Source: Ruminococcaceae bacterium UBA5423
Lineage (GTDB): Bacteria; Bacillota; Clostridia; Oscillospirales; Acutalibacteraceae
DNA: 10,942 bases
Direction of reading: 5' to 3'
Assembly (NCBI GenBank): GCA_002409375.1
Contig: DHNF01000163.1
Coordinates: 8,975 to 19,916 of the forward strand
Made by a program: the position numbers and the translations under genes. A model generated the notes under the pieces. That model searched no databases. It was not told the origin of the DNA and saw nothing but the letters and a program-made list of their open reading frames with translations. Below, piece after piece: positions 1 through 7,099 of this stretch; position 1 is the first letter of the stretch; each line of letters starts with the position of its first letter.

Positions 1-196
1 GCCCCTCAAGCATTGCACGATCAGACGACTCATTTTTTTCATTACTTAAGACTGCGCGGGCAAGCCCTACAAGTGCAGATGTCAGTTCGTCCTGTAAGTT
101 TGAAGTATCTGCAGTTTTACCGCAGACTCCTGCCTGCCCGGTGCAGCCCTGGCAGGCAACAGTTTGTTCACATTGATAGCAAAACATTTTTGACAT
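1..196 (-). CDS. hcp: Hybrid-cluster protein (hydroxylamine/NO reductase), N-terminal part
   Basis: The reading frame starts at ATG 194-196 and continues past the left edge, so only about 65 N-terminal residues are visible. They open with [12 protein letters not shown], followed by cysteines at residues 6, 9, 18 and 25 (with an extra one at 15) and the segment GVCGK. This is the characteristic N-terminal cysteine cluster of Hcp, which binds a cubane iron-sulfur cluster. The family is cytoplasmic and uses a second, hybrid Fe-S-O cluster further along the chain to reduce nitric oxide or hydroxylamine. A GGAGGA ribosome binding site lies at 203-208. The gene follows the ferredoxin gene by 28 nt, so the two are probably co-transcribed, with ferredoxin as the likely electron donor. 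The family is recognised with good confidence; the hybrid-cluster ligands lie outside the window. Confidence 0.87.
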   Translation of the reverse strand, partial: MSKMFCYQCEQTVACQGCTGQAGVCGKTADTSNLQDELTSALVGLARAVLSNEKNESSDRAMLEG

Positions 197-224
197 TACA
201 ATTCCTCCAATATTTGTGATGTTA

Positions 225-413
225 TTATTCCTCTATTGATATTACCGAAACAGGGCAATTATCTCGCGCCTCAACTGCGCTTTCCAGTGTTGAATCATCC
301 ACTTGTGCATAAGCCTCTGCTAAACCGTCATCATCCATACGGAATACATCAGGGCAGGTTAATGCACACAACTCACAGCCAATGCAACCTGACTTATCGA
401 CAAATGCTTTCAT
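225..413 (-). CDS. Single-cluster [4Fe-4S] ferredoxin
   Basis: This 62-residue protein is a small cytoplasmic electron carrier. It has the pattern C10-x2-C13-x2-C16 followed by C20-P-D-V-F, and a distal C53-P. In monocluster ferredoxins of this length (for example from Thermotoga and Desulfovibrio) the first three cysteines and the distal one bind the cluster. C20 corresponds to a cysteine that forms a disulfide in some homologues; its usual partner around residue 43 is absent here, since C53 is the only cysteine after C20. The start ATG at 411-413 is preceded by AGAGGTGA (421-428). It is the first gene of a two-gene unit with hcp, 28 nt apart. In anaerobes such small ferredoxins are commonly coupled to Hcp, so donating electrons to Hcp is the likely role. 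Confidence 0.9.
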   Translation of the reverse strand: MKAFVDKSGCIGCELCALTCPDVFRMDDDGLAEAYAQVDDSTLESAVEARDNCPVSVISIEE

Positions 414-446
414 AAACTTATCACCTCTAATTTTTATTGTATTTGT

Positions 447-452
447 ATTATA
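447..452 (-). promoter_or_regulatory. -10 box of the ferredoxin-hcp promoter
   Basis: On the minus strand a perfect TATAAT lies at 452-447, which predicts a start of transcription near 440 and a leader of about 27 nt before the ferredoxin ATG. At the correct 17-bp spacing the -35 position reads CGGTTT, a poor match to TTGACA. A strong -10 with a poor -35 is typical of a promoter that needs an activator, and a palindrome sits at the right distance upstream. Confidence 0.6.
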
Positions 453-474
453 CTTAATTTTCCTGTAAAAAACC

Positions 475-488
475 GTTGCAACAGCAAC
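475..488. promoter_or_regulatory. Candidate CRP/FNR-family (HcpR-like) operator
   Basis: The sequence GTTGC-N4-GCAAC is a perfect 5+5 inverted repeat with the same 14-bp geometry as FNR-type sites. Its centre (481.5) is about 41.5 bp upstream of the predicted transcription start near 440, the classic position for activators that contact RNA polymerase at promoters lacking a -35. HcpR, a CRP/FNR-family regulator, is known to control hcp and adjacent ferredoxin genes in several anaerobes. Assigning this site to HcpR is inference; no regulator gene is in the window. Confidence 0.45.
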
Positions 489-496
489 ATATAAAT

Positions 497-529
497 AAAA
501 AAGCCTGCGAAATTTTCGCAGGCTTTTTT
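497..529. terminator. Bidirectional intrinsic terminator after fakA
   Basis: A near-perfect palindrome has a core stem GCCTGCGA (503-510) paired with TCGCAGGC (516-523), a short A/T loop, and A6 on one side with T6 on the other. It can end transcription in either direction. It lies about 30 nt past the fakA stop and closes the long minus-strand block, insulating it from the ferredoxin-hcp promoter that follows. Confidence 0.92.
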
Positions 530-559
530 ATATACGACCCGTAATGGCGCAATATGCAA

Positions 560-2218
560 TTATTCAACTGAAATAAGATAGTAATATACAGGCTGTCCGC
601 CGTTCACTAAAGTGATGTCAATATTGTTGCCCACTTTTGCCTGAACAGCATTTCTAACATCTTCTGCTTCTGATTCTTTGGTGCCGTTTCCGTATATCAG
701 TGTAATAAAGTTTGTTTCCCTGCCCGTGATTTTCCGGGTATTGACCATGCTTTTTGTGAGTTTGGCAACCGCATGACGGATATTGGTATCGGTGAAGATA
801 ACCTTACCGTTTTCAAGAGCAAGTATTTCGCCCTCTTTGATAGAATGTCCACCATAGTCGCTGTTGCGCACTGCGAAAGTAACCGAACCTGACGATACAT
901 TATCGGCAGCTTTCACCATATTCATAAGATTGTCCTCAACGCTGGCTTCAGGGTTAAAGCTGAGCATTGCAGCGATGCCCTGTGGAATGTTGCGTGTTTG
1001 AAGAACATGTACCTTTCTATCTGCGAGTGGAATAGTCTGTTCGGCCGCAAGAATAATATTCTTGTTATTAGGCAATACAAACACGACTTTGGCAGGAGTG
1101 GCTTGAATCGCGTTTAGTATGTCGTCTGTTGACGGGTTCATAGTCTGCCCGCCCGAAACAAGGTTGTCACACCCCAAATCGTTAAACAGTGCATGAATAC
1201 CTTCACCTGCCGCCACAGCTACAAATCCATATTCATTTTCGGGTTCGCGTCTGACCAGAGTTGGTGCGGTATTCTCTTCCGGAACCCAAGCGGCATTTTC
1301 ATGCTGTAATCTCATGTTTTCAATCTTAACGGATTCAAATTGTCCGTATTTAATCCCTTCAGACAATACCAGTCCGGGGGCGTTTGTATGCGCATGCACT
1401 TTTATAATATCAGAATCGTCGACCATTACAACGCTGTCCCCAATTGATTCAAGAAAGGCACGCAGCAGCAACGGGTCGCGTGTATTGTCTTTCTCACGGT
1501 TGACAATAAATTCGGTACAGTAGGTAAATTTGATTTCCTCGTCTGAAGCTCCGGCTGCGCTAACGGTCGGCACTTTAAAGTCAGATATCGCATCACCGGC
1601 ATCAACGATATCGCCGCCTTCAAATATATGCTGCATGGCGCGAAAAATTATACAAAGACCCATACCACCGGCGTCGACGACTCCGGCCTTTTTTAATACC
1701 GGTAACAAATCGGGAGTGCGTTTTAAAGAAGCCTCAGCTTCGGTACATATTGTCTGCCACACATTTAATACAGATGGGTCCACCAAGGCAGCTTCCCGTC
1801 CTTTAGCAGAAGCTTCACGGGCGACGGTTAGCATTGTACCTTCAGTGGGCTTCATAACGGCTTTGTAGGCTGCTTCAACTCCAAGCGTCAGCGCCTGGGC
1901 AAGATCTGCTCCGTTTGCCTCAACTTTCTCTTTGAGACCTTTTGAAAATCCACGAAACAAAAGAGATAATATAACGCCGGAATTGCCCCTCGCGCCGCGC
2001 AGCAGGGCGGATGAGACCACATCTGCTACCTCGGATACGGTTGCATTATCAAGGCGTGAAAGTTCACGGCTTGCAGTCGAGATAGTCATTGACATATTTG
2101 TTCCGGTATCTCCATCGGGGACAGGAAATACGTTTAATTCGTCCACCGATTGTTTATCTTTGGCAATGCAGTTAGACGCTGATATAATTGCATCGCGCAG
2201 TGTTTTACCCTGTATCAA
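560..2218 (-). CDS. fakA: Fatty acid kinase subunit A (DAK2/YloV family)
   Basis: The protein matches the YloV/FakA family over its full length (552 residues, as expected for the family). FakA phosphorylates fatty acids bound to a FakB (DegV-family) partner, feeding exogenous fatty acids into phospholipid synthesis in the cytoplasm. The N-terminal DAK2 kinase domain carries NVFPVPDGDTGTNM at about residues 29-42, whose aspartates bind Mg-ATP, and DAGGMG near 182. The middle domain has VHAHTNAPG near 274, with the paired histidines required in this family, and a cysteine near 234. The C-terminal part has GGQTMNPST and LPNNKNI, typical of YloV. A GTG at 2225-2227 is in frame, but the AAGGGAG ribosome site (2227-2233) abuts it. 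TTG at 2216-2218 has proper 8-nt spacing and fits homologue N-termini, so I prefer it. It lies downstream of yloU. No fakB is in view. Confidence 0.93.
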   Translation of the reverse strand: MIQGKTLRDAIISASNCIAKDKQSVDELNVFPVPDGDTGTNMSMTISTASRELSRLDNATVSEVADVVSSALLRGARGNSGVILSLLFRGFSKGLKEKVEANGADLAQALTLGVEAAYKAVMKPTEGTMLTVAREASAKGREAALVDPSVLNVWQTICTEAEASLKRTPDLLPVLKKAGVVDAGGMGLCIIFRAMQHIFEGGDIVDAGDAISDFKVPTVSAAGASDEEIKFTYCTEFIVNREKDNTRDPLLLRAFLESIGDSVVMVDDSDIIKVHAHTNAPGLVLSEGIKYGQFESVKIENMRLQHENAAWVPEENTAPTLVRREPENEYGFVAVAAGEGIHALFNDLGCDNLVSGGQTMNPSTDDILNAIQATPAKVVFVLPNNKNIILAAEQTIPLADRKVHVLQTRNIPQGIAAMLSFNPEASVEDNLMNMVKAADNVSSGSVTFAVRNSDYGGHSIKEGEILALENGKVIFTDTNIRHAVAKLTKSMVNTRKITGRETNFITLIYGNGTKESEAEDVRNAVQAKVGNNIDITLVNGGQPVYYYLISVE

Positions 2219-2259
2219 TATAAGCACTCCCTTAAAGGCATATAAACTTAGAAAAGGCC

Positions 2260-2613
2260 TTATTCTGATTTCATACCGTCAACAAAAACATTGACTTTGC
2301 GTACTTCAAGGCCGGTAGCCTGTTCTATTGTATAGCGCACTTTATTTACAATACTTTTTGCGATTGCCGATATATTCATGCCGTAAATAACACTAATGTG
2401 CAAATCGACAACCAGCTTACCGCCCTCACTGCGTACGCGCACGCCTTCATCTGCATAAGAACGCCGCGAAAAAAGAGAGCGCAGACCTTGTTTAGCGCCG
2501 CTTTTCACCATTCCTGCAACACCGTAACAGGAGGAGGCGGCATTGCCGACAAGGTATGCAAAATATTCCTGCGATATTTCGATAACACCAAGATGGTTTT
2601 CCATTTGAATCAT
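2260..2613 (-). CDS. yloU: Asp23/Gls24 family envelope-stress protein (YloU)
   Basis: This 117-residue protein is an Asp23/Gls24-family member: the segment GVIEISQEYFAYLVGNAA at the start, a central basic stretch around residues 39-53, and a C-terminal half (KLVVDLHISVIYGMNI, then VNVFVDGM) are typical. Family members are small cytoplasmic or membrane-peripheral proteins tied to cell-envelope homeostasis; the biochemical function is not settled. The start ATG (2611-2613) has an ideal AAGGAGG (2621-2627) 7 nt upstream. The gene lies 41 nt before the preferred fakA start, reproducing the conserved Firmicutes pair yloU-yloV, and 35 nt after the lipoprotein gene. It is therefore probably part of one transcript with them. 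Confidence 0.9.
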   Translation of the reverse strand: MIQMENHLGVIEISQEYFAYLVGNAASSCYGVAGMVKSGAKQGLRSLFSRRSYADEGVRVRSEGGKLVVDLHISVIYGMNISAIAKSIVNKVRYTIEQATGLEVRKVNVFVDGMKSE

Positions 2614-2648
2614 ATGCGTTCCTCCTTAGAAACGGTGAATGTATTTGG

Positions 2649-4121
2649 CTATTTTGTGAAAACCCATTTTTCGAACCCATAAAAAATATTAAACGCTGTG
2701 GGGGTAACGCCCGTAAGCCTTCGGTTGTATGCAGCCATGCCGTCCCTCCAGCAAAGAGGGATAAATGGCATATCCTTAATGAAAATATCTGTAAATTCCT
2801 GAATCGGCATTTCATCTGACAAATACTTAAAATAAGCGTCTGCCGAGTCTGTATTTACATTTATTCCATATGAGGCACTGGCACCTTTTGTAAAAAAATG
2901 CCGCAGGCTCATATCGGCGGGCAAGCGAATTTCACCAAGATAAAGGTCGAAATTACCGGCCTTAATTTGTTTCAAAAACTCTTTAAACGATAGCTTTTCA
3001 ATGTCAAGGCTTACTCCTGCCCGTTCGAATTGTGATACGAGAATTTCAGCGGTAGCAAGCCGAAATCCGTTTTCTTCGCATACCAGCAATTTAAGCGCAC
3101 TCTTGTTATTATAACCTGACTGTCCCAATTGTGCAACAGCTTTGGTAATATTTTCGCTTGACTTAAAACCTTTTAGCTTTACCCATGCATGATTAAAAGG
3201 TGTTGATGCCGGGCGTGCTCGTCCGGCAAATGCAACCGAGCATATTTCGGAACGATTTATAGCAATGCTGAGTGCTTCCCTCACTTCGGCTTTTGCAAGC
3301 GCTGAATGTTTGGAGTTGATGCCAATAAACACAAGTGAGTTAAGCTGTACTTTTATGCTGGCATTGGAAGTGCGGGGGATGTTGCCATTGGCTAAATCAG
3401 AAAAAAAGTAACTTATTTTCCCGCTTTCCAAAGCATAATGCATGGCATCGGAGTCCGGACAATCTAAAAGGCCTATTTTGTCAATATTAGGTTTTGGTTC
3501 GCGATGTGTGTTTGCTTTTAAATGTGGTGTATCACCGCTTGCAAAAACATAAAGACCGGTGCCCACCGGCTGAATGTTGTTTTTACCCTGTTTTATTATA
3601 GGGAATGAAAGACAGCTCTGTGCGTTTATATCGGGGGATGCAAGCTCGAATACTATATTTTCATCATTATCGGCTTTTGCCGATTTTATATTTGAAAGTA
3701 GCACTTTATAATTTGTTGAATTTTTTGCAAGTGAAAAAGAAGCGATTACATCTTTAACTGTGACCGCAGAGCCATCTGAAAACCGGATATTTTTATTTAG
3801 CTGCGCAACAAGAGTAGTCTTAGAAGGTGCCTTGATTTTAGACGCAATCATAGGCTTTGCTTTGAGTGTATTATCAAATTTAGTAAGTCCATCGTAAATA
3901 AGCGAACAAAGCTCAAGATTAACAAAAGTTTCTGCGGTATAAGGGTTGAGCGTATCGCTGCTATCGTATGCGAGCGTAAAGGGCTGAGTTTCGTTTGAAT
4001 CGGGTATTTGAGTAGCAGATGACGGTTCGACCGCGGAAGAGTCAGGAATATCTCCGCCTCTAAAGCAGCCGGAAACCGCAGTCAGGCAAATTATTAAGAC
4101 AAACACAATAATTCGTTTCAA
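2649..4121 (-). CDS. Lipoprotein, ABC-type peptide/nickel solute-binding protein (family 5)
   Basis: The 490-residue protein begins with a lipoprotein signal peptide: MKR, a hydrophobic run, and lipobox VSGC with the lipidated cysteine at 19. A serine/proline-rich linker (about 20-46) follows. The mature part shows family-5 hallmarks: LNPYTAETF near 58, LIYDGLTKFD near 74, IRFSDGSAVTVKDVIASF near 112, and VREALSIAINRSEI near 280. It should sit on the outer face of the membrane and bind an oligopeptide or similar ligand. The start codon is TTG, preceded by AAGGGTG (4129-4135) at 7 nt. No permease or ATPase gene is present, so it is an orphan binding protein. Placement between ymdB and yloU-fakA suggests either a shared transporter elsewhere or a sensing role. 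The substrate cannot be inferred. Confidence 0.88.
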   Translation of the reverse strand: MKRIIVFVLIICLTAVSGCFRGGDIPDSSAVEPSSATQIPDSNETQPFTLAYDSSDTLNPYTAETFVNLELCSLIYDGLTKFDNTLKAKPMIASKIKAPSKTTLVAQLNKNIRFSDGSAVTVKDVIASFSLAKNSTNYKVLLSNIKSAKADNDENIVFELASPDINAQSCLSFPIIKQGKNNIQPVGTGLYVFASGDTPHLKANTHREPKPNIDKIGLLDCPDSDAMHYALESGKISYFFSDLANGNIPRTSNASIKVQLNSLVFIGINSKHSALAKAEVREALSIAINRSEICSVAFAGRARPASTPFNHAWVKLKGFKSSENITKAVAQLGQSGYNNKSALKLLVCEENGFRLATAEILVSQFERAGVSLDIEKLSFKEFLKQIKAGNFDLYLGEIRLPADMSLRHFFTKGASASYGINVNTDSADAYFKYLSDEMPIQEFTDIFIKDMPFIPLCWRDGMAAYNRRLTGVTPTAFNIFYGFEKWVFTK

Positions 4122-4163
4122 ACTTCCACACCCTTGGTCATTTATATGAAATAAAATGGTTCC

Positions 4164-4173
4164 CGGGTACCCG
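4164..4173. repeat. 10-bp palindrome CGGGTACCCG in the lipoprotein leader
   Basis: A perfect 10-bp palindrome lies in the 131-bp gap between ymdB and the lipoprotein gene, about 43 bp upstream of its start codon, and overlaps a second palindrome (CCCGGG). It could be a regulator site or a small RNA hairpin, but a G/C-rich palindrome of this size can also occur by chance. Confidence 0.25.
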
Positions 4174-4198
4174 CCAGAAAACTATTTACAGGGGGCTC

Positions 4199-4228
4199 TT
4201 TATCAATGTATTCGGGAACATACGACAA
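4199..4228 (-). promoter_or_regulatory. Weak candidate promoter for the lipoprotein-yloU-fakA unit
   Basis: On the minus strand TTGTCG (4228-4223) and GATAAA (4204-4199) are separated by 18 bp, each matching 4 of 6 consensus bases. It would give a leader of about 70 nt before the TTG start. The 131-bp gap after ymdB leaves room for a promoter, but the match is modest and read-through from rny-ymdB is equally possible. Confidence 0.3.
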
Positions 4229-4252
4229 GTTCACAACTATTTTTCTTTAATT

Positions 4253-5047
4253 TTATATTTTATTATTTATTTCGGGTTTTAGTGAATTAAGCCTTTTTAC
4301 ACAAATTGTTTTGCCCGTATCTTCAGATATTTTGAATAAAATGGCGTTAATGCTGCACGGCCCGCCAGCAACACCAAAACGCACCGGAAGCTTGTCGTGC
4401 ATTTTTTTGATGGCATGTTCGGGCCGTATTCCAAGCACCGAATCAATCGGTCCGGTCATTCCTGCATCGGTAATATAACCGGTGCCATTAGGTAGTATTT
4501 GTTCGTCTGCAGTCTGTATATGGGTATGCGTTCCGAATATTGCGGAAACGCGCCCATCGGCGTAAAAGGCAAGGGCTTTTTTTTCGGCTGTCGCCTCGGC
4601 ATGGAAATCCAGCACACAAAATTTTGGGTTGCCCGCTTGTATAAGAAGCGAGTCCAGCGTCTCAAAAGGACAGGCAAGCGGTTCCATATATACAACACCG
4701 TTTAAATTGATTACAGCTACTTGATATCGCCCTTTATCAATCATGAAAAGCCCACTGCCGGGAGCAGTCTTGGGGTAATTCGCCGGTCGCAATACCGTAC
4801 CGGATGTTTCAAGTATATCATAGAGCTCTCTTCTGCGAAAGGTATGGTTGCCGCCAGTAATAACATCAGCCCCGCTTGTAATTAAATGCTCAACCGCGGC
4901 AGGTGTCAGTCCGTTTCCGTCAGCAGCGTTTTCGCCGTTGACGATGCATATATCGACCGCATATTGCTGCTTGTATTTATGAAGTTCCTGTCGTAACAGC
5001 TTACAGCCTGCGCTTCCAACCACATCGCCGACACATAATATATTCAT
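4253..5047 (-). CDS. ymdB: YmdB-family metallophosphoesterase (2',3'-cyclic nucleotide phosphodiesterase)
   Basis: The 264-residue protein is the same length as Bacillus subtilis YmdB and shares its motifs: GDVVGS (D8), NGENAA (E39, N40), GGNHTF (N67, H68), DFHAEATAEK (H149) and GTHTHIQTAD (H174, H176). These match the expected binuclear metal ligands. Members of the family hydrolyse cyclic nucleotides in the cytoplasm and influence sporulation and biofilm decisions in Bacillus. The frame is open to 5113, but the homologous start is ATG 5045-5047 (MNILCVGDVVGS), preceded by AAGGAAGGTG at 5054-5063; the 22 extra residues are not family-like. It follows rny by 91 nt, the conserved rny-ymdB order of Firmicutes. 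One small change from the Bacillus sequence is GNHTF where that has GNHTW. Confidence 0.93.
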   Translation of the reverse strand: MNILCVGDVVGSAGCKLLRQELHKYKQQYAVDICIVNGENAADGNGLTPAAVEHLITSGADVITGGNHTFRRRELYDILETSGTVLRPANYPKTAPGSGLFMIDKGRYQVAVINLNGVVYMEPLACPFETLDSLLIQAGNPKFCVLDFHAEATAEKKALAFYADGRVSAIFGTHTHIQTADEQILPNGTGYITDAGMTGPIDSVLGIRPEHAIKKMHDKLPVRFGVAGGPCSINAILFKISEDTGKTICVKRLNSLKPEINNKI

Positions 5048-5099
5048 CAGTGTCACCTTCCTTTCAAAAAAAATAGTGTATGATACCCGTATTGAAACA

Positions 5100-5121
5100 G
5101 CGCCCCTGTGCAAAGGGGCGC
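5100..5121 (-). terminator. GC-rich hairpin between rny and ymdB
   Basis: An 8-bp perfect stem, GCGCCCCT paired with AGGGGCGC around a 6-nt loop, starts 18 nt past the rny stop codon. On the minus strand it is followed by TGTTTCAATACGG, which is not a proper U-tract, so it is a poor intrinsic terminator. It more likely lowers read-through into ymdB or protects the 3' end of a processed rny transcript. Confidence 0.55.
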
Positions 5122-5138
5122 CGTAATAATGTCACTGA

Positions 5139-6707
5139 CTATTTGGCATAATCTATGGCGCGATTTTCACGAATCAGGTTTACTTTAATCTGACCGGGAT
5201 AATCAAGATTATCTTCAATTTTTTTAGCGATATCCCTTGCGAGAATAACCATCTCATCATCGGAAATTGTTTCCGGACGAACAATAATACGGATCTCGCG
5301 ACCGGCTTGAATTGCAAATGAATGTTCGACGCCTTCGAATTCGTTTGCGATTTCCTCAAGCTTTTCAAGACGCTTAATGTAGCTTTCAAGGTTTTCGCGC
5401 CTTGCACCGGGACGGGCGGCAGATATGGCATCAGCTGCCTGCACAAGACAAGCTACAACGGTTTTAGCCTCCACATCACCATGATGTGCCTGAATTGCAT
5501 GGATCACAGCTTCGCTTTCCTTGTGCTTGCGCGCAATATCAACGCCGATTTCAACGTGGGAACCCTCGATCTCATGGTCAACTGCTTTGCCTATATCGTG
5601 CAGCAGACCTGCACGACGGGCAATAACCGGATCAATACCAAGCTCGCTTGCCATAATGCCGGACAAAAATGCCACCTCCATTGAGTGGTTGAGTACATTT
5701 TGTCCGTAGCTTGTGCGGTATCTAAGACGCCCGAGCAGCTTCAAAATTTCCTGTGAAATACCGTGCAGCCCAGTTTCAAGTACAGCCCGTTCACCTTCCT
5801 GTTTGATGGTGGCTTCCACCTCATGTCGTGCTTTTTCCACCATTTCTTCAATTCGTGCAGGGTGAATACGTCCGTCTGAAATAAGACGCTCAAGTGCAAT
5901 TCGCGCAATTTCACGACGTACCGGGTCGAACCCCGAAAGTGTAATTGCTTCAGGTGTGTCGTCGATAATTAGGTCAACACCGGTCAATGTTTCGATTGCC
6001 CGTATATTACGGCCCTCCCGACCTATGATACGTCCCTTCATCTCATCATTGGGCAGCGGTACAACCGAAACGGTTGTTTCTGTCACCTGGTCGGCGGCGC
6101 ATCGCTGAATCGCATGAGACAGCAATTCTCGTGCACATTTTTCCGAATCTTCCTTGAACCTTGCCTCAATCTCACTAATTTTTACCGCTTTTTCATGAGT
6201 AAGCTCATTTTCAAGATTTTTAAGCAAGTATTCTTTTGCTTGTTCGGATGTAAAACCCGAAATTCGTTCAAGTATTTCAAGTTGGCCTTTTTTCAAGCTT
6301 TCGGCATCTTTTAGTTTTGACTCAATTTCTTTTTGCTTATTATGGATTGTTTCTTCTTTTTTCTCATAGTTCTCAATTTTGCGGTCAAGCGTTTCTTCCT
6401 TTTGCTGAAGCCTGCGCTCCTGCCGCTGAATGTCAACGCGGCGTTCTTTAAGTTCACGCTCGGTTTCGTTGCGGTGACGATGAATTTCATCCTTTGCTTC
6501 TAACAAAATATCTTTCTTTTTTGATTCTGCCGCGTTTAAAGCGTCGCTCATTATACGTTTTGCTTCAGTCTCAGCTGAACCGATTGTGCTTTCCGCAACT
6601 TTTTTTCTATGAGAAACGCCAAGTTTAAAGGCGATAATACCAATAACTATGCCGCCGACAATAAAGCCGGCCGCGCAGAACAAAATATTCATGACATAAT
6701 CTGGCAC
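5139..6707 (-). CDS. rny: Ribonuclease Y
   Basis: RNase Y is the membrane-anchored endoribonuclease that initiates mRNA decay in many Firmicutes. The 522-residue protein has the full architecture: an N-terminal membrane helix (about 6-28), a long charged coiled coil (about 36-195), a KH RNA-binding domain with [15 protein letters not shown] (225-239), and an HD domain with H341 and the H370-D371 pair in LLHDIGKA. It ends with the conserved C-terminal ENRAIDYAK. Length matches the family. The start is GTG 6705-6707, with GGAGG at 6720-6724, a rather long 12-nt spacing; ATG at codon 6 is too far from that site. A consensus promoter and a structured leader lie upstream. ymdB follows. Confidence 0.96.
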   Translation of the reverse strand: MPDYVMNILFCAAGFIVGGIVIGIIAFKLGVSHRKKVAESTIGSAETEAKRIMSDALNAAESKKKDILLEAKDEIHRHRNETERELKERRVDIQRQERRLQQKEETLDRKIENYEKKEETIHNKQKEIESKLKDAESLKKGQLEILERISGFTSEQAKEYLLKNLENELTHEKAVKISEIEARFKEDSEKCARELLSHAIQRCAADQVTETTVSVVPLPNDEMKGRIIGREGRNIRAIETLTGVDLIIDDTPEAITLSGFDPVRREIARIALERLISDGRIHPARIEEMVEKARHEVEATIKQEGERAVLETGLHGISQEILKLLGRLRYRTSYGQNVLNHSMEVAFLSGIMASELGIDPVIARRAGLLHDIGKAVDHEIEGSHVEIGVDIARKHKESEAVIHAIQAHHGDVEAKTVVACLVQAADAISAARPGARRENLESYIKRLEKLEEIANEFEGVEHSFAIQAGREIRIIVRPETISDDEMVILARDIAKKIEDNLDYPGQIKVNLIRENRAIDYAK

Positions 6708-6866
6708 CTAAATGCTGCACCTCCTTTATTTTTCATACTTTCCTATCTTAAAATGTTAAAACAAAAACGGGGAAATATACCCCTGTTGCATTCTCGGGTG
6801 GCTAATCCCGGAAAGCTAAAACCGCTCGTCGGCGCCACACGACGCACGGTAATAGGATGTAAACCT
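6708..6866 (-). ncRNA. Structured 5' leader of rny (candidate cis-regulatory RNA)
   Basis: The predicted transcript has a leader of about 160 nt. Hairpin P1 pairs ACCG (6850-6847) with CGGT (6824-6821) and CGTCG (6844-6840) with CGACG (6831-6827), separated by a U-G wobble and a G-A mismatch; its 8-nt loop is TGTGGCGC. Hairpin P2 pairs CGGG (6810-6807) with CCCG (6798-6795); its loop is ATTAGCCA. The loops contain complementary TGGC and GCCA, allowing a 4-bp kissing contact, or 5 bp if P2 opens by one pair. A terminator-like hairpin follows. I do not recognise a known riboswitch class. The folding is by eye; function is inference. Confidence 0.45.
6758..6783 (-). terminator. Terminator-like hairpin inside the rny leader
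   Basis: On the minus strand GGGG (6783-6780), a 7-nt loop and CCCC (6772-6769) are followed by GTTTTTGTTTT. The stem is short, but the U-rich tail suits partial (attenuating) termination about 60 nt before the rny start. The GGG can alternatively pair with the CCC that closes P2 (6798-6796), a possible switch between the two states. Confidence 0.35.
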
Positions 6867-6873
6867 AACAATT

Positions 6874-6902
6874 ATTGTATAACGACGATATGTCCGTGTC
6901 AA
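6874..6902 (-). promoter_or_regulatory. Sigma-A promoter of rny
   Basis: On the minus strand a perfect TTGACA (6902-6897), a 17-bp spacer and TACAAT (6879-6874) form a near-consensus housekeeping promoter. Transcription should begin near 6866, about 160 nt upstream of the rny start codon. Confidence 0.85.
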
Positions 6903-7026
6903 GTACAAAAAATCCTTATTACGCGTGAATGAGGACAAAGTATTGTGCAAACACCTAAAATTATGTATATAAAACCGTCAAAAAACCATATGGGTAAACT
7001 AAAAGTACGCTGTATTAGCGATGCGC
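6903..7026. other. Spacer between the divergent rny and folE promoters
   Basis: This is the core of a gene-free stretch (6708-7181). The two -35 boxes face away from each other across 124 bp of A/T-rich DNA. I see no gene here. A plus-strand frame is open through it into folE, but it would cross the folE promoter and ribosome binding site and has no family resemblance. A small inverted repeat CGCT-N5-AGCG occurs near 7008-7020, too short to interpret. Confidence 0.5.
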
Positions 7027-7055
7027 TTGACGAAACAATTTGGCAGGGGTATAAT
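7027..7055 (+). promoter_or_regulatory. Sigma-A promoter of folE
   Basis: TTGACG (7027-7032), a 17-bp spacer and a perfect TATAAT (7050-7055) predict transcription from about 7062. The leader would be about 120 nt long before the folE ATG at 7182. Its position rules out the longer upstream reading frame as the protein start. Confidence 0.82.
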
Positions 7056-7099
7056 CGTCTTTATAAAAATTGCCACGAAAAATTATTAGCTGAATGCGA

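Noticed and set aside
1530..1868. 112-codon plus-strand open frame inside fakA
   Set aside because: It is antisense to strongly conserved FakA sequence, has no ribosome site and its translation looks like no known protein.
5062..5090. Possible sporulation sigma (CATACACTA) promoter in front of ymdB
   Set aside because: The -10-like CATANNNTA is present on the minus strand, but no matching -35 is found at the right distance.
5048..5113. 22-residue N-terminal extension of YmdB
   Set aside because: Homologues begin at MNILCVGDVVGS, a good ribosome site precedes that ATG, and the extension overlaps the hairpin after rny.
6791..6800. Possible T-box because the plus strand has GGGTGG
   Set aside because: The full antiterminator motif, a specifier loop and a following aminoacyl-tRNA or amino acid gene are absent; the element lies in the minus-strand rny leader.
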